From Deltaproteobacteria bacterium UBA5329 (GTDB taxonomy: Bacteria; Desulfobacterota; Syntrophorhabdia; Syntrophorhabdales; Syntrophorhabdaceae), in the NCBI GenBank assembly GCA_002408185.1, contig DHQV01000079.1:1-50767 (forward strand): a stretch of DNA of 50,767 bases, given 5' to 3'. The notes under the pieces are model-generated. The model did not search any database and was not told where the DNA came from. It was given only the letters and a program-made list of their open reading frames with translations. The stretch's first letter is position 1. Every line of letters starts with the position of its first letter. The translations under genes were made by a program, and so were the position numbers. Positions 18,127 to 26,468 of the stretch are shown piece by piece.

Positions 18127-18261
18127 CGCCTGACCTCCCTTTTTTTTTCTATAGTTCTTGAATATCACCCTGACGTTTTATATTCAACCAAAAAATGTGG
18201 CACAATGCCGTATGCAATTTGAGGCTTGCTTTACAAGCGGTGCCCGTGCTAATCAATTAAC

Positions 18262-18447
18262 ATGATGCTGGGTTTTTCCGATCCATGGATCTTCGCCGGT
18301 TTTGTGACCACTATACTGTCGGCTCTCTTTTGTGTCATTTACGGAATCCTTAACTGGAACCGGGGGAGCACAGAGAAGGAAGGCGATTATCGCGAAGAGA
18401 TCCAATGGGAACGCGAAGAGATCGAACTTATTGAGAAACTCCCTTAA
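18262..18447 (+). CDS. Symporter small accessory protein
   Basis: A 61-residue protein with one membrane helix near the start (FSDPWIFAGFVTTILSALFC), a short YGILNWNRG stretch, and a highly charged C-terminal tail ending in EEIELIEKL. The DPW...LSALFCVIYG...NWNRG pattern matches the family annotated as symporter small accessory protein, found just upstream of SSS-family transporters. It lies 3 nt before the symporter at 18451. Either Met 18262 or the next codon could start it; I see no strong ribosome site. Confidence 0.85.
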   Translation: MMLGFSDPWIFAGFVTTILSALFCVIYGILNWNRGSTEKEGDYREEIQWEREEIELIEKLP

Positions 18448-18450
18448 CTT

Positions 18451-20031
18451 ATGTTCTATCTTATTACATTCACGCTAATGTACCTGGCGATTACGATATA
18501 TTTCAGCTACCTCGGCTATCGCAGGACAATTACCGTGTCCGATTACCTGCTCGCGGGGCGTCAGGTCCATCCCTTGACAATGGGCTTGTCGTACGGGGCG
18601 ACCTACATAAGCACATCTGCCATAATCGGTTTCGCGGGTGTAAGCGCTCTGTATGGCTTGAGCCTCACGTGGCTTTCATTTCTCAACATCATGGTCGGGG
18701 TCTGGATCGCCTTCGTCATATTCGGCAAAAGGACACGAAAAATGGGTAAAGCGCTTGATGCGCACACCTTCCCCGAACTCCTCGGCAGACGATATGATTC
18801 CCGGTTTGTCCAGGGCTTCTCCGGGCTCATGATCCTTGTCTTCATGCCTGTCTACACGGCGGCCGTATTGATAGGGATCGCCCGGTTTATCGAGGTATAT
18901 CTCAATATCCCGTTTTCTACGGCATTCCTTGCCTTCCTCCTGATAACGGCGTGTTTCGTCATATGGGGCGGGCTTAAAGGTGTCCTCTATACGAGCGCCT
19001 TTCAGGGCGTCATAATGATAGTTTCGATGATGGCCATCGGCATTACGGCATATTGGTTGCTGGGAGGCGTCTCAGCAGCGCACCGATCGCTAGATGCCCT
19101 TAATCCCTTCGTCCCTCACGCCCTGAAAGAGGCGGGACACAGAGGTTTTGCGTCGATGCCCGGGGTGTTTTCCCCGATCTGGTGGTATGTCATAACGACT
19201 ATGGTCATGGGCGTCGGGATCGGCGTTATCGGGCAGCCCCAGCTCAATGTGCGGTTTATGACCCTTAAATCAGACCGTGAGTTGAATCGCTCGATACCTT
19301 TTACGGCGATCTTCATTCTATTCACGACAGGCGTCGCCTTTGCGGTCGGAGCGCTCACCAACGTATATTTCTATAACATGTACACAGAAATGCCGTTACA
19401 GGCCGTCCAGGGCAATCTGGACAAAATCATTCCCCTCTACATAGACCGGTTCTATCCCCCTTGGTTCGTGGCGCTCTTTCTCGTTTCCCTCATGTCAGCC
19501 GCAATGAGCGCAGCCAGCAGCCAGTTCCACGCGCTCGGCACATCGCTCTCCCGTGACATATTCGAACAGGCGCTCCTGAAAGGCCGGTCCGTGGCCGAGA
19601 CGACGATCGTCACCCGGGTCGGCATCGTGTTCAGCATATTCGCCACGCTGATCATCGGGCTTGTCCTGCCCGAGAGTATCGTGGCCGTCGCGACCGCATT
19701 CTTTTTCGGTCTGTGCGGAGCGACCTTTATCCCGGCGTATCTTTTCGGGCTTTACTGGAAGCGCGGATCGAAAGCAGCAGCCAAGGCAAGTATTCTCTCG
19801 GGTTTCTTTTCATCCCTTGCCTGGATGCTCCTTTTTCACGAACAGGAATCGGCGGCTTTCGGCTTATGCGGGAAATTATTCAACGTAAAATGCCTTGCGG
19901 GCCACCCATGGAACATGATCGACCCCCAGATCATCGCCCTGCCGATCTCGTTCATCGTTTTCATCGTTGTATCCCTCGTAACCCGGCCGGTGAGGGAAGA
20001 GACGGTGAAGAAGGCGTTTGTACACATATAG
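18451..20031 (+). CDS. Sodium/solute symporter (SSS family), second copy
   Basis: A 526-residue, about 13-helix transporter with VSDYLLAGRQVHPLTMG, GATYISTSAIIGFAG and the helix-8 motif SLMSAAMSAASSQFHALGTSLSRDI, which is very typical of SSS proteins. Co-transcribed with the small accessory protein. It is only distantly similar to the copy at 14980, so the two probably carry different organic substrates. The protein ends GRPVREETVKKAF-like with a short cytoplasmic tail. Substrate unknown; the genomic setting again suggests organic acids. Confidence 0.92.
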   Translation: MFYLITFTLMYLAITIYFSYLGYRRTITVSDYLLAGRQVHPLTMGLSYGATYISTSAIIGFAGVSALYGLSLTWLSFLNIMVGVWIAFVIFGKRTRKMGKALDAHTFPELLGRRYDSRFVQGFSGLMILVFMPVYTAAVLIGIARFIEVYLNIPFSTAFLAFLLITACFVIWGGLKGVLYTSAFQGVIMIVSMMAIGITAYWLLGGVSAAHRSLDALNPFVPHALKEAGHRGFASMPGVFSPIWWYVITTMVMGVGIGVIGQPQLNVRFMTLKSDRELNRSIPFTAIFILFTTGVAFAVGALTNVYFYNMYTEMPLQAVQGNLDKIIPLYIDRFYPPWFVALFLVSLMSAAMSAASSQFHALGTSLSRDIFEQALLKGRSVAETTIVTRVGIVFSIFATLIIGLVLPESIVAVATAFFFGLCGATFIPAYLFGLYWKRGSKAAAKASILSGFFSSLAWMLLFHEQESAAFGLCGKLFNVKCLAGHPWNMIDPQIIALPISFIVFIVVSLVTRPVREETVKKAFVHI

Positions 20032-20091
20032 GTTCTAGGTTAAAAACCTTACGCTCGGCATTAAAAAAACCTAGAATCCGGAACCTAGAAC
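20031..20091. repeat. Inverted and direct repeat of GGTTCTAGGTT
   Basis: GGTTCTAGGTT (20031-20041) is complementary to AACCTAGAAC (20082-20091). The arm is partly duplicated as AACCTAGAA at 20068-20076. It lies just after the symporter stop and could form a stem. It has no T-run, so it is not a standard terminator. Confidence 0.7.
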
Positions 20092-20111
20092 TATCCTTCT
20101 TAGGAGGATCC

Positions 20112-20367
20112 ATGAAACGCTACATCCTTCGGTATAGCCCTCACGAACAGGGTCGAGAATGCGCTTGAACTCCAGAAGGTGTTGAGTGATTGCGCGTGCT
20201 ACATCAAGACCCGTCTTGGACTGCACGAGGCGAGCGAAAACCTTTGTGCTCCGAGCGGGGTCGTCATACTTGAAATCCACGGGGGCGAGCCTGCGGTTCA
20301 GGAAATGAAGACGAAACTGAATACCGTCAAGGGGTTCCAACTCCAGAAAATGGTGTTCGACATGTAG
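20112..20367 (+). pseudogene. TM1266-family putative hydrogenase-system regulator, frameshifted
   Basis: A perfect AGGAGG precedes ATG 20112, and the first six codons read MKRYIL. Dropping one base (C 20130 or a neighbour) continues without a break as GIALTNRVENALELQKVL...CYIKTRLGLHE...GVVILEIHGG, ending at 20367 with LQKMVFDM. As sequenced, the original frame stops after 18 codons. The reconstructed 85-residue protein has the length and pattern of the small ACT/NikR-C-like 'iron-only hydrogenase system regulator' family (TM1266): V-x-N-R, the IIxTRLGLH-type motif and an internal ILEIHG strand. One base separates it from intact, so it is a recent mutation or a sequencing error. No hydrogenase genes are in the window. 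Confidence 0.75.
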
Positions 20368-20373
20368 TCCTTT

Positions 20374-21102
20374 ATGAGAGAACAACGGATAGCCGTATCC
20401 CTTATCCGACTGCTGCTGGTTACTGCTGTCTTCCTTTGCCTTCCCGCATTTTCCGACAGGCCGGCGGAAAAGGACACAGAATTGGTTTCTTACGATATCT
20501 CAAAACAATTAAGGACCATCGAACGGGCGTTCCATGCATCGTCACAGGTTATCCTGGTGACCCTGACCATGCCGTCCGGCACCGATGCACAGCTTGCGGC
20601 CTTCGAGCTTCGCCATGACGAATGGAAACCCGTCCTCACGCCGGTACAGGCCCAAATTGGCCGCAACGGGTTCGCGCCATCAGGCGAAAAACGTGAAGGT
20701 GACGGCAGGACCCCGACCGGGATATACTCCCTGGGATTTGCCTTCGGCTATGGCCAGAAGATCGATTCTGCCATGCCGTACTGTCAGATCACCCAGAACG
20801 ACATCTGGGTCGACGATCCTGCCTCCCCCGACTACAATCGGCTCAAAAAGCGCGGCGAGACCCGGGCGAGGTCATTCGAGGATATGATCCTGCCCGATGA
20901 CCGTTACAAGTACGGCATCCTGATCAGGTATAACCTAGACCCGGTCGTGCCCGGCCATGGCAGCGCGATCTTCCTCCACATCTGGCAAGACCTCAAAACC
21001 CCCACCTCCGGCTGCGTCGCCATCTCCGAAGAAAATATTCTGAAACTCCTCAAATGGCTCGACCCCGCCAGGCGCCCCCTGATCGTGTTGCAGAAACGGT
21101 GA
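20374..21102 (+). CDS. L,D-transpeptidase (YkuD domain), exported
   Basis: A 242-residue protein with a hydrophobic N-terminus (LIRLLLVTAVFLCLPAF), so it is exported to the periplasm. The YkuD domain covers most of the rest: KREGDGRTPTGIYSLG, then the catalytic HIWQDLKTPTSGCVAIS, with the nucleophile Cys near residue 213 and the conserved His and Gly. It should cross-link peptidoglycan 3-3 or attach proteins to it. Its ATG is 6 nt after the TM1266-type gene, probably by coupling since no good ribosome site is visible. It ends at a bidirectional terminator. Confidence 0.9.
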   Translation: MREQRIAVSLIRLLLVTAVFLCLPAFSDRPAEKDTELVSYDISKQLRTIERAFHASSQVILVTLTMPSGTDAQLAAFELRHDEWKPVLTPVQAQIGRNGFAPSGEKREGDGRTPTGIYSLGFAFGYGQKIDSAMPYCQITQNDIWVDDPASPDYNRLKKRGETRARSFEDMILPDDRYKYGILIRYNLDPVVPGHGSAIFLHIWQDLKTPTSGCVAISEENILKLLKWLDPARRPLIVLQKR

Positions 21103-21171
21103 GAGGGTGAGAAGAGAGAAATATTTGCCGGAAAGATTTCCGCCTCCTCTCCTCATTCCTTACTGTTTACT

Positions 21172-21202
21172 AAAAAAAGGCGCCCCTAGGGGCGCCTTTT
21201 TT
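21172..21202. terminator. Bidirectional rho-independent terminator
   Basis: The 18-bp palindrome GGCGCCCCTAGGGGCGCC (21179-21196) is flanked by A7 and T6. It serves both the L,D-transpeptidase (+) and the convergent acyl-CoA synthetase (-). Confidence 0.95.
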
Positions 21203-21217
21203 CCGCACGAAGCGCGT

Positions 21218-22813
21218 TTACTGTTTCTTGAATTCTTTTTCCATTGCTTCCTTCGCGGGTTTTACATACATGTCGCGAAGTTTCGGTTTTTCGATCTTTC
21301 CGGCAGGGTTCCTGGGAATGGTCGTGTAGATCATCTTTTCCGGCCATTTGTACTTCGCAAGACCCGCTTCCTTGACGAAGTTGATGATCTCTTCGTCGGT
21401 TATTGTCTCGCCTTCCTTGGGCTGGATTATTGCCATAACGATCTCGACGAGCCTGGGGTGCGGGTAGCCGAGGACCGCGACGTCCATGATCTTCGGATGT
21501 TTCCTCAAGGCGTCTTCGATCTCGGCCGGGAAGATGTTCTCGCCGCCGCGGATGATGAGGTCTTTCGCTCTGTCGGCGAAGAAAATGAAGCCTTCGTCAT
21601 CCTTGTATGCTAGGTCGCCCGTGTAGAGCCAGCCGTCCTTGATCGTCTTGGCTGTCATTTCTGGGTTGAAGGCATATTCTTTCATGAGACGCGGGCCTTT
21701 GATGATAAGTTCGCCGACCCCGCCCGGAGGAAGCTCCTTGCCTTCACTGTCGACAACCTTGGCTTCCATGAATACCGTCGCTTTTCCGATGGAGCCCGGT
21801 TTTCTCATGATGTCTTCGTCATAACAGTTGGTAAGGCCGCCGCCGCCTCCTTCCGTAATGCCGTAGATGTTGGCTATCGGCAGGTTAGGGAATATCTTCT
21901 TTGAATCTTCGAGCAGGACGTACGGAACAGGCTGTGCGCCGATCTCGATGTGGCGGAGCGCCGACAGATCGTAGTTCTTGAGGTCGACCGCACCTGTCTT
22001 GATCGCGTTGATGACATCCGACCAGGTCGGGACCGTGTTCCAGCCGCCCGTGCATTTTTCATCTGCCATGCTTCTCAGATAAAATTCCGGCTGGGTCTCC
22101 ATTGCCATGAGAACCTTGCCTGCAGCAATGTAGCACGGGAAGGACAGGAACAGCGTGCCGCTGTGATAGAACGGGTGCGGCGAGAGATAAACGCTGTTGA
22201 AGCCTTCATTGTACGTCATCGCATTGCCGAGGCCTATATGCAGCAGGCTGTCGTGAGTATGTGAGACCGGTTTCGGTGCGCCTGTCGTGCCTGACGTGAA
22301 CATCAACTCTGCCATGTCATCGCTTTTTGTCTCGGCGCAGATGGGTGTTGCATCGCCCTTAGTTGCAATTTCCATATATGATTTTGTGCCGGCCGGGATG
22401 ATATCACCGAGACAAATAAAATTCTTGCAGTAATCCATCTCTTTCATGATGGGTTCTACGCGGGCATTGAACTGTTCGCCGAACATGAAGACCTTGCATT
22501 TCGTCACGTCTGCTGCGTACTTGATATCCGCGCTTGCAAAGCGGAAATTAAGCGGTGTTACGGTCGCACCGGTTTTGAGAACTGCAATAAAGCTTGCATA
22601 CCATTCCATGCAGTTCATCATGAGGTGGAGAACGATATCTCCCTTCTTGATACCGCAATCCTTGACGAGGTAGTTGGCGATACGGTTCGCTTGGTCGTCA
22701 AACTCTTTCCAGGTAAGGCTCCGGCGCTGATTCTTGGACGGATAGCTTTCGATGATGAACTCTCGACTTGGAAATTTGCTCGCATTGAGCCCCGAAAACA
22801 TTGCGAAATTCAT
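21218..22813 (-). CDS. AMP-forming acyl-CoA synthetase, first copy
   Basis: A 531-residue ANL-superfamily ligase that activates a carboxylic acid with ATP and joins it to CoA. It shows the P-loop MFTSGTTGAPKPVSHTH, the NIYGITEGGGG adenine-binding region, the YTGDLAY Asp and the C-terminal catalytic Lys in NPAGKIEKPKLR. ATG 22813 follows AAGGAGGG; an upstream Met at 22870 would add an unlikely leader. It is divergent from a second synthetase, with both starts about 120 nt apart. The substrate (fatty, aromatic or short-chain acid) cannot be assigned. Confidence 0.92.
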   Translation of the reverse strand: MNFAMFSGLNASKFPSREFIIESYPSKNQRRSLTWKEFDDQANRIANYLVKDCGIKKGDIVLHLMMNCMEWYASFIAVLKTGATVTPLNFRFASADIKYAADVTKCKVFMFGEQFNARVEPIMKEMDYCKNFICLGDIIPAGTKSYMEIATKGDATPICAETKSDDMAELMFTSGTTGAPKPVSHTHDSLLHIGLGNAMTYNEGFNSVYLSPHPFYHSGTLFLSFPCYIAAGKVLMAMETQPEFYLRSMADEKCTGGWNTVPTWSDVINAIKTGAVDLKNYDLSALRHIEIGAQPVPYVLLEDSKKIFPNLPIANIYGITEGGGGGLTNCYDEDIMRKPGSIGKATVFMEAKVVDSEGKELPPGGVGELIIKGPRLMKEYAFNPEMTAKTIKDGWLYTGDLAYKDDEGFIFFADRAKDLIIRGGENIFPAEIEDALRKHPKIMDVAVLGYPHPRLVEIVMAIIQPKEGETITDEEIINFVKEAGLAKYKWPEKMIYTTIPRNPAGKIEKPKLRDMYVKPAKEAMEKEFKKQ

Positions 22814-22937
22814 AATAACCCTCCTTGAGTAGAATCGCTTTTTTTTTATTGCTTTGAGTCCCATCAGCATGATAAAAATAATTAGGATTCTTTGTCAACA
22901 GTATTTTCAAAACCAAATACCTTCAGGAGGTCCCGCC

Positions 22938-24521
22938 ATGGCAGAAGTCTTTACACACATAGGTGAAATTTTGGCACGCAACGCGCGCATGTATCCCAAT
23001 GATGTTGCTCTCGTTGAACGTATACCCGCAGAGAAAAAAAGAATTGAATTAACATGGAAACAGTTTGACGATCAGGCGAACCAGTTTTCCAACGCCCTGG
23101 CAAAAATGGGCGCGAAAAAAGGTGATAAGATCGTCCATTTCATGAACAATTCAACGAAATGGCTTGTTGCCTATTTTGGCATTGTCAGGACAGGGGCTTG
23201 GGTAGTACCACTCAATTTCCGTTTTACTGCGGAAGATGTTAAATATTGCAGCGATGTTGCAGAACCCTCCATCATGGTTTTTGACGAAGAGTTCACCGAC
23301 AGGATCGAAGCGATAAAAGACCAACTCCCCGGAGTAAAAAACTATATCGTCGTGGGCGACAAGGTCCCGGCATGGGCCGAGTCCTATGACAAGCTCATTG
23401 CATCCGAGTCCACCGAGAACCTCAACGTCACAATCATCCCGACCGATGAATGCGGGCTGTATTTCACATCAGGCACAACGGGCCAGCCGAAACCTATCCT
23501 TCTGACCCACCTCAACATGTTCACGGCCTGCGTGACAGAGAACGCACACCATCATCAGACAAAGAATGACTGCTTCATCCTGATCCCGCCGCTCTACCAT
23601 ACGGGCGCAAAGATGCACTGGTTCGGCAGCTTCATCGTCGGCGGCAAGGCAGTCATCCTGAAAGGCGTATCCCCGGAATGGACCCTTGAGGCGGTGAGCG
23701 AGGAAGGCGGCACGATCGTGTGGCTTCTCGTTCCCTGGGCACAGGATATCCTGCTTAAATTCGATAAGGGCGAGATCAAACCGGCAAACTACAAACTTGA
23801 CCAGTGGCGCCTCATGCACATCGGGGCACAGCCTGTTCCCCCGGCGCTCATCAAGCACTGGAAAGAGTATTTCCCGGGCATGGACTACGACACCAACTTC
23901 GGCCTTTCCGAATCGACAGGCCCCGGTTGCGTGCACCTCGGGCTTGGCAACGAGCACAAGATAGGCGCGATCGGCATACCCGGCTTCAACTGGGAGTTCA
24001 AGATCGTCGATGAGAACAACGTGACAGTAAAAGCCGGCGACCCGGGCGAACTATGTGTCCGCGGCAACGGCGTCATGCGTGAATATTACAAGAACCCTGA
24101 AGCGACGAAAAAGAGCTTGATTGACGGCTGGCTCATGACCGGCGACATGGCACGGATCGATGAGGACGGGTTTATCTGGCTCGTCGACAGGAAGAAAGAC
24201 ATCATCATCACCGGCGGCGAGAACGTCTTCCCCGTCGAAGTCGAAGACTTCCTCTACACCAACCCGAAGATCAAGGACGCCGCGGCGATCGGTATCCCCG
24301 ATGACCGTCTTGGCGAGATCGTTACCGTCGTTATCGAGCTCAAACCGGGCGAAACGATGACCGAAGAAGAAGCGATCAAGTTCTGCGAACCGCTGCCACG
24401 GTATAAGAGACCGAGAAAGGTTTTCTTCGGCGATGTACCCCGCAACCCGACAGGCAAGATCGAGAAACCCAAACTGAGAAAGCAGTATTCAGGCATGGAA
24501 GAGGCATTCAAGATCAAATAG
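22938..24521 (+). CDS. AMP-forming acyl-CoA synthetase, second copy
   Basis: A 527-residue ANL ligase with LYFTSGTTGQPKPILLTH, NFGLSESTGPG, MTGDMARIDEDGFIWLVDRKKD and NPTGKIEKPKLRKQYSG. ATG 22938 follows AGGAGG; the longer in-frame extension has no ribosome site. It shares the overall plan of the divergent copy but differs through most of its length, notably in the G(I/L)(T/S)E pocket, so it probably takes a different acid. It is followed by a terminator at 24540. The divergent pair plus two symporters upstream suggests a small organic-acid uptake and activation region. Confidence 0.92.
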   Translation: MAEVFTHIGEILARNARMYPNDVALVERIPAEKKRIELTWKQFDDQANQFSNALAKMGAKKGDKIVHFMNNSTKWLVAYFGIVRTGAWVVPLNFRFTAEDVKYCSDVAEPSIMVFDEEFTDRIEAIKDQLPGVKNYIVVGDKVPAWAESYDKLIASESTENLNVTIIPTDECGLYFTSGTTGQPKPILLTHLNMFTACVTENAHHHQTKNDCFILIPPLYHTGAKMHWFGSFIVGGKAVILKGVSPEWTLEAVSEEGGTIVWLLVPWAQDILLKFDKGEIKPANYKLDQWRLMHIGAQPVPPALIKHWKEYFPGMDYDTNFGLSESTGPGCVHLGLGNEHKIGAIGIPGFNWEFKIVDENNVTVKAGDPGELCVRGNGVMREYYKNPEATKKSLIDGWLMTGDMARIDEDGFIWLVDRKKDIIITGGENVFPVEVEDFLYTNPKIKDAAAIGIPDDRLGEIVTVVIELKPGETMTEEEAIKFCEPLPRYKRPRKVFFGDVPRNPTGKIEKPKLRKQYSGMEEAFKIK

Positions 24522-24539
24522 AGTACGAGAATAACGGGA

Positions 24540-24571
24540 GGCCGGGACGAAAACGTCCCGGCCCTTCTTTT
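24540..24571 (+). terminator. Rho-independent terminator
   Basis: Stem GGCCGGGACG (24540-24549), loop AAAA, stem CGTCCCGGCC (24554-24563), then CTTCTTTT. Confidence 0.95.
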
Positions 24572-24599
24572 ATGGGCCCCATCCGGAAGAGAATCGAAA

Positions 24600-25295
24600 G
24601 TGTCTCCTAAAAAACACACCCTCGAAGAAACAATCGGTTATCAGTTCAAGAACAGGGAATTGTACAATCAGGCTGTAACCCACAGCTCATGCTTCAACGA
24701 AAAAAGGGAGGTGAAGCGTTCAGACAATGAAAAGCTTGAATTCCTCGGCGATGCCATTCTCAATACGGTCATAAGCATAATCCTGTACAAGCGTTTTCGC
24801 GACAGAGATGAGGGGTTCTTGAGCAATGCCCGCTCGAGCCTCGTCAAACGCGAAACGCTGACCGCAATAGCGAAAGACATCAAACTCGACAAGCATATGA
24901 GCTACGGTAACGGCGACGGTAGCGTACCGGAAGAGTCTAAGGTCCTGTCGAACATGGTGGAGGCCCTCATCGGCGCCCTGTATCTCGACAGCGGCATACG
25001 GAATACCTCGAAAATAATACGTAAATTATTCTCCGCATATTTTACCGAAGAGAAGCTTGCCGAGAAGAATCCGAAAAATATCCTGCAGGAGCTTTCCCAA
25101 AAGAAATGGGGAATGCTTCCGCGTTATAAATTTCCTCGTAAAACAAAGAACGGCTTCGCCGTCATGGTCTTTGTCGGAAAGGAATACAAGGCCCGCGGTA
25201 CCGGAAAAAGCAAAAAAGAAGCCGAACAAAGCGCGGCCCGCACACTCCTCGAAGTCCTTGCGGAACAGGAGAGGGAAGAAGGAACACCCTGTTAA
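24600..25295 (+). CDS. rnc: Ribonuclease III
   Basis: A 231-residue double-strand-RNA endonuclease. The RNase III domain carries the signature NEKLEFLGDAIL (metal ligands E and D) and a second site in MVEALIGALYLDSG. The C-terminal dsRNA-binding domain runs from NPKNILQELSQ to GKSKKEAEQSAARTLLEVL. It starts with GTG at 24600. After the TAA the same frame stays open for another 68 codons with coding-like composition but no recognised domain, so I end the gene at the TAA. It acts in rRNA and mRNA processing in the cytoplasm. Confidence 0.96.
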   Translation: MSPKKHTLEETIGYQFKNRELYNQAVTHSSCFNEKREVKRSDNEKLEFLGDAILNTVISIILYKRFRDRDEGFLSNARSSLVKRETLTAIAKDIKLDKHMSYGNGDGSVPEESKVLSNMVEALIGALYLDSGIRNTSKIIRKLFSAYFTEEKLAEKNPKNILQELSQKKWGMLPRYKFPRKTKNGFAVMVFVGKEYKARGTGKSKKEAEQSAARTLLEVLAEQEREEGTPC

Positions 25296-25504
25296 GAGCA
25301 TAACGGCGTTAAAGACATTCGTAACTCCCCACAAGCCGCCATTTCGGGCTTGGAGACCGTGTCGCAATCGTCTTTTAACCTTCCGCATGATCCCTCGGAA
25401 GGGGATGTGTCGTATGTCTTTGACATTATGGAAGAAAGTAAAGACAACGACAATGGATTCCATGCATCCAGAGGGTACCCGGCCGGAATGATGTCAGGAG
25501 GAGG

Positions 25505-25837
25505 TTATTGACACACGAAAGATTGATTGGGCGCGAGGAAACAGTTCTTGCCCTTGGGAAATATCTTTGCCAGGTTGTAGTCTACGGTGCCATTGGTGTA
25601 GTGGCAGATCATCGAGCTGTTCCTCACTGCATTTTGTTTGATCGCCAGTGTAAACGTGCTTTTGGCGGGGATGGTTTCCCATCCGCTCACCTGTTCTGCC
25701 GCCTTGATTATAACTTCCACTGTCACTGCCCGGGGGCATACGAGCGACTGTTCAGTCCTGGCAGTTTCGGCTGCAAACAATGAAAGCGACGATAGACATA
25801 CAAAGAATACAGTTAAAAAAACGAGCGTGCATCTCAT
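25505..25837 (-). CDS. Small secreted protein of unknown function
   Basis: A 110-residue protein with a strong signal peptide (LVFLTVFFVCLSSLSLFAAE) and a mature part of about 85 residues containing three cysteines (LVCPRAVTVEV, MICHYTNG, NCFLAP) and a final FVCQ. ATG 25837 follows GGAGGG; a longer start 18 nt upstream is less likely. The regular cysteines suggest disulfides in the periplasm. It is single-gene, convergent with rnc. No family recognised. Confidence 0.75.
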   Translation of the reverse strand: MRCTLVFLTVFFVCLSSLSLFAAETARTEQSLVCPRAVTVEVIIKAAEQVSGWETIPAKSTFTLAIKQNAVRNSSMICHYTNGTVDYNLAKIFPKGKNCFLAPNQSFVCQ

Positions 25838-25969
25838 AAGGATCCCTCCGTTCATTACTTCCGTTCACGACATTACGTTACGGAAGACATATATTTAAGA
25901 AAAATGTACTTTTGCGGTCTCAAGCTATGTTACGATTAGATTGGGGAAGCTGTCAAAGGAATATTTATC

Positions 25970-26449
25970 ATGGACAATTCCATCGAATACAAAATGGATG
26001 CCACTGACCGAAGGTTGCTCGATCTACTGCAGGAGGAATTCCCTCTTGTCGAAAGGCCTTTTTCTGAAATCGGCGAAAATATGGGCCTTACGGACGATGA
26101 AGTGAAAAAAAGAATAGAAAAGCTCAAGGCCTACGGGTACATCCGAAGGATAGGCCCCGTTCTTGACGCAAAAAAACTGGGATATTGCAGCCTCCTGTGC
26201 GCCGCCGCCGTTAAGCCGGATATGATTGGGCAAGTGGCCGAGTCCGTGAATGCCGAGCCTGCCGTTACCCATAATTATGAACGCGAAGGCTCGCTCAATC
26301 TCTGGTTCACCGTTACAATGAAGGATCAAAGAGATATTGACGGGTTCCTTAAGAATATCGAGGACAGGTTCTCGATCAAGATATATCGCTTTCCCGAGAA
26401 AAGGACGTTCAAAATAAAAACCCATTTTATCACGGGCCCGAAAGGTTGA
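25970..26449 (+). CDS. AhbA/AhbB-type siroheme decarboxylase subunit (Lrp/AsnC-like)
   Basis: A 159-residue protein with an N-terminal winged helix (about 10-60: LLDLLQEEFPLVERPFSEIGENMGLTDDEVKKRIEKL) and a C-terminal ferredoxin-like domain. Two segments match the siroheme-decarboxylase group rather than ordinary Lrp regulators: YIRRIGPVLDAKKLGY and THNYEREGSLNLWFTVTM, with the His and Arg used on the substrate in that group. In sulfate reducers and some syntrophs AhbA/AhbB remove carboxylates from siroheme in the alternative heme pathway. The partner subunit and other ahb genes are absent here. A heme need is clear from nrfHA downstream. A true Lrp-type regulator is the less likely reading. 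Confidence 0.75.
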   Translation: MDNSIEYKMDATDRRLLDLLQEEFPLVERPFSEIGENMGLTDDEVKKRIEKLKAYGYIRRIGPVLDAKKLGYCSLLCAAAVKPDMIGQVAESVNAEPAVTHNYEREGSLNLWFTVTMKDQRDIDGFLKNIEDRFSIKIYRFPEKRTFKIKTHFITGPKG

Positions 26450-26468
26450 TCACAATATGGAAGGAAGC

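Noticed and set aside
18190..18215. TGGCAC...GCA resembling a sigma-54 -24/-12 promoter upstream of the second symporter module
   Set aside because: The distance from GG to GC is about three bases too long for sigma-54, so I do not call it.
22892..22920. TTGTCA-N17-AAATAC as promoter of the second acyl-CoA synthetase
   Set aside because: It would place the start of transcription inside or beyond the ribosome site before ATG 22938.
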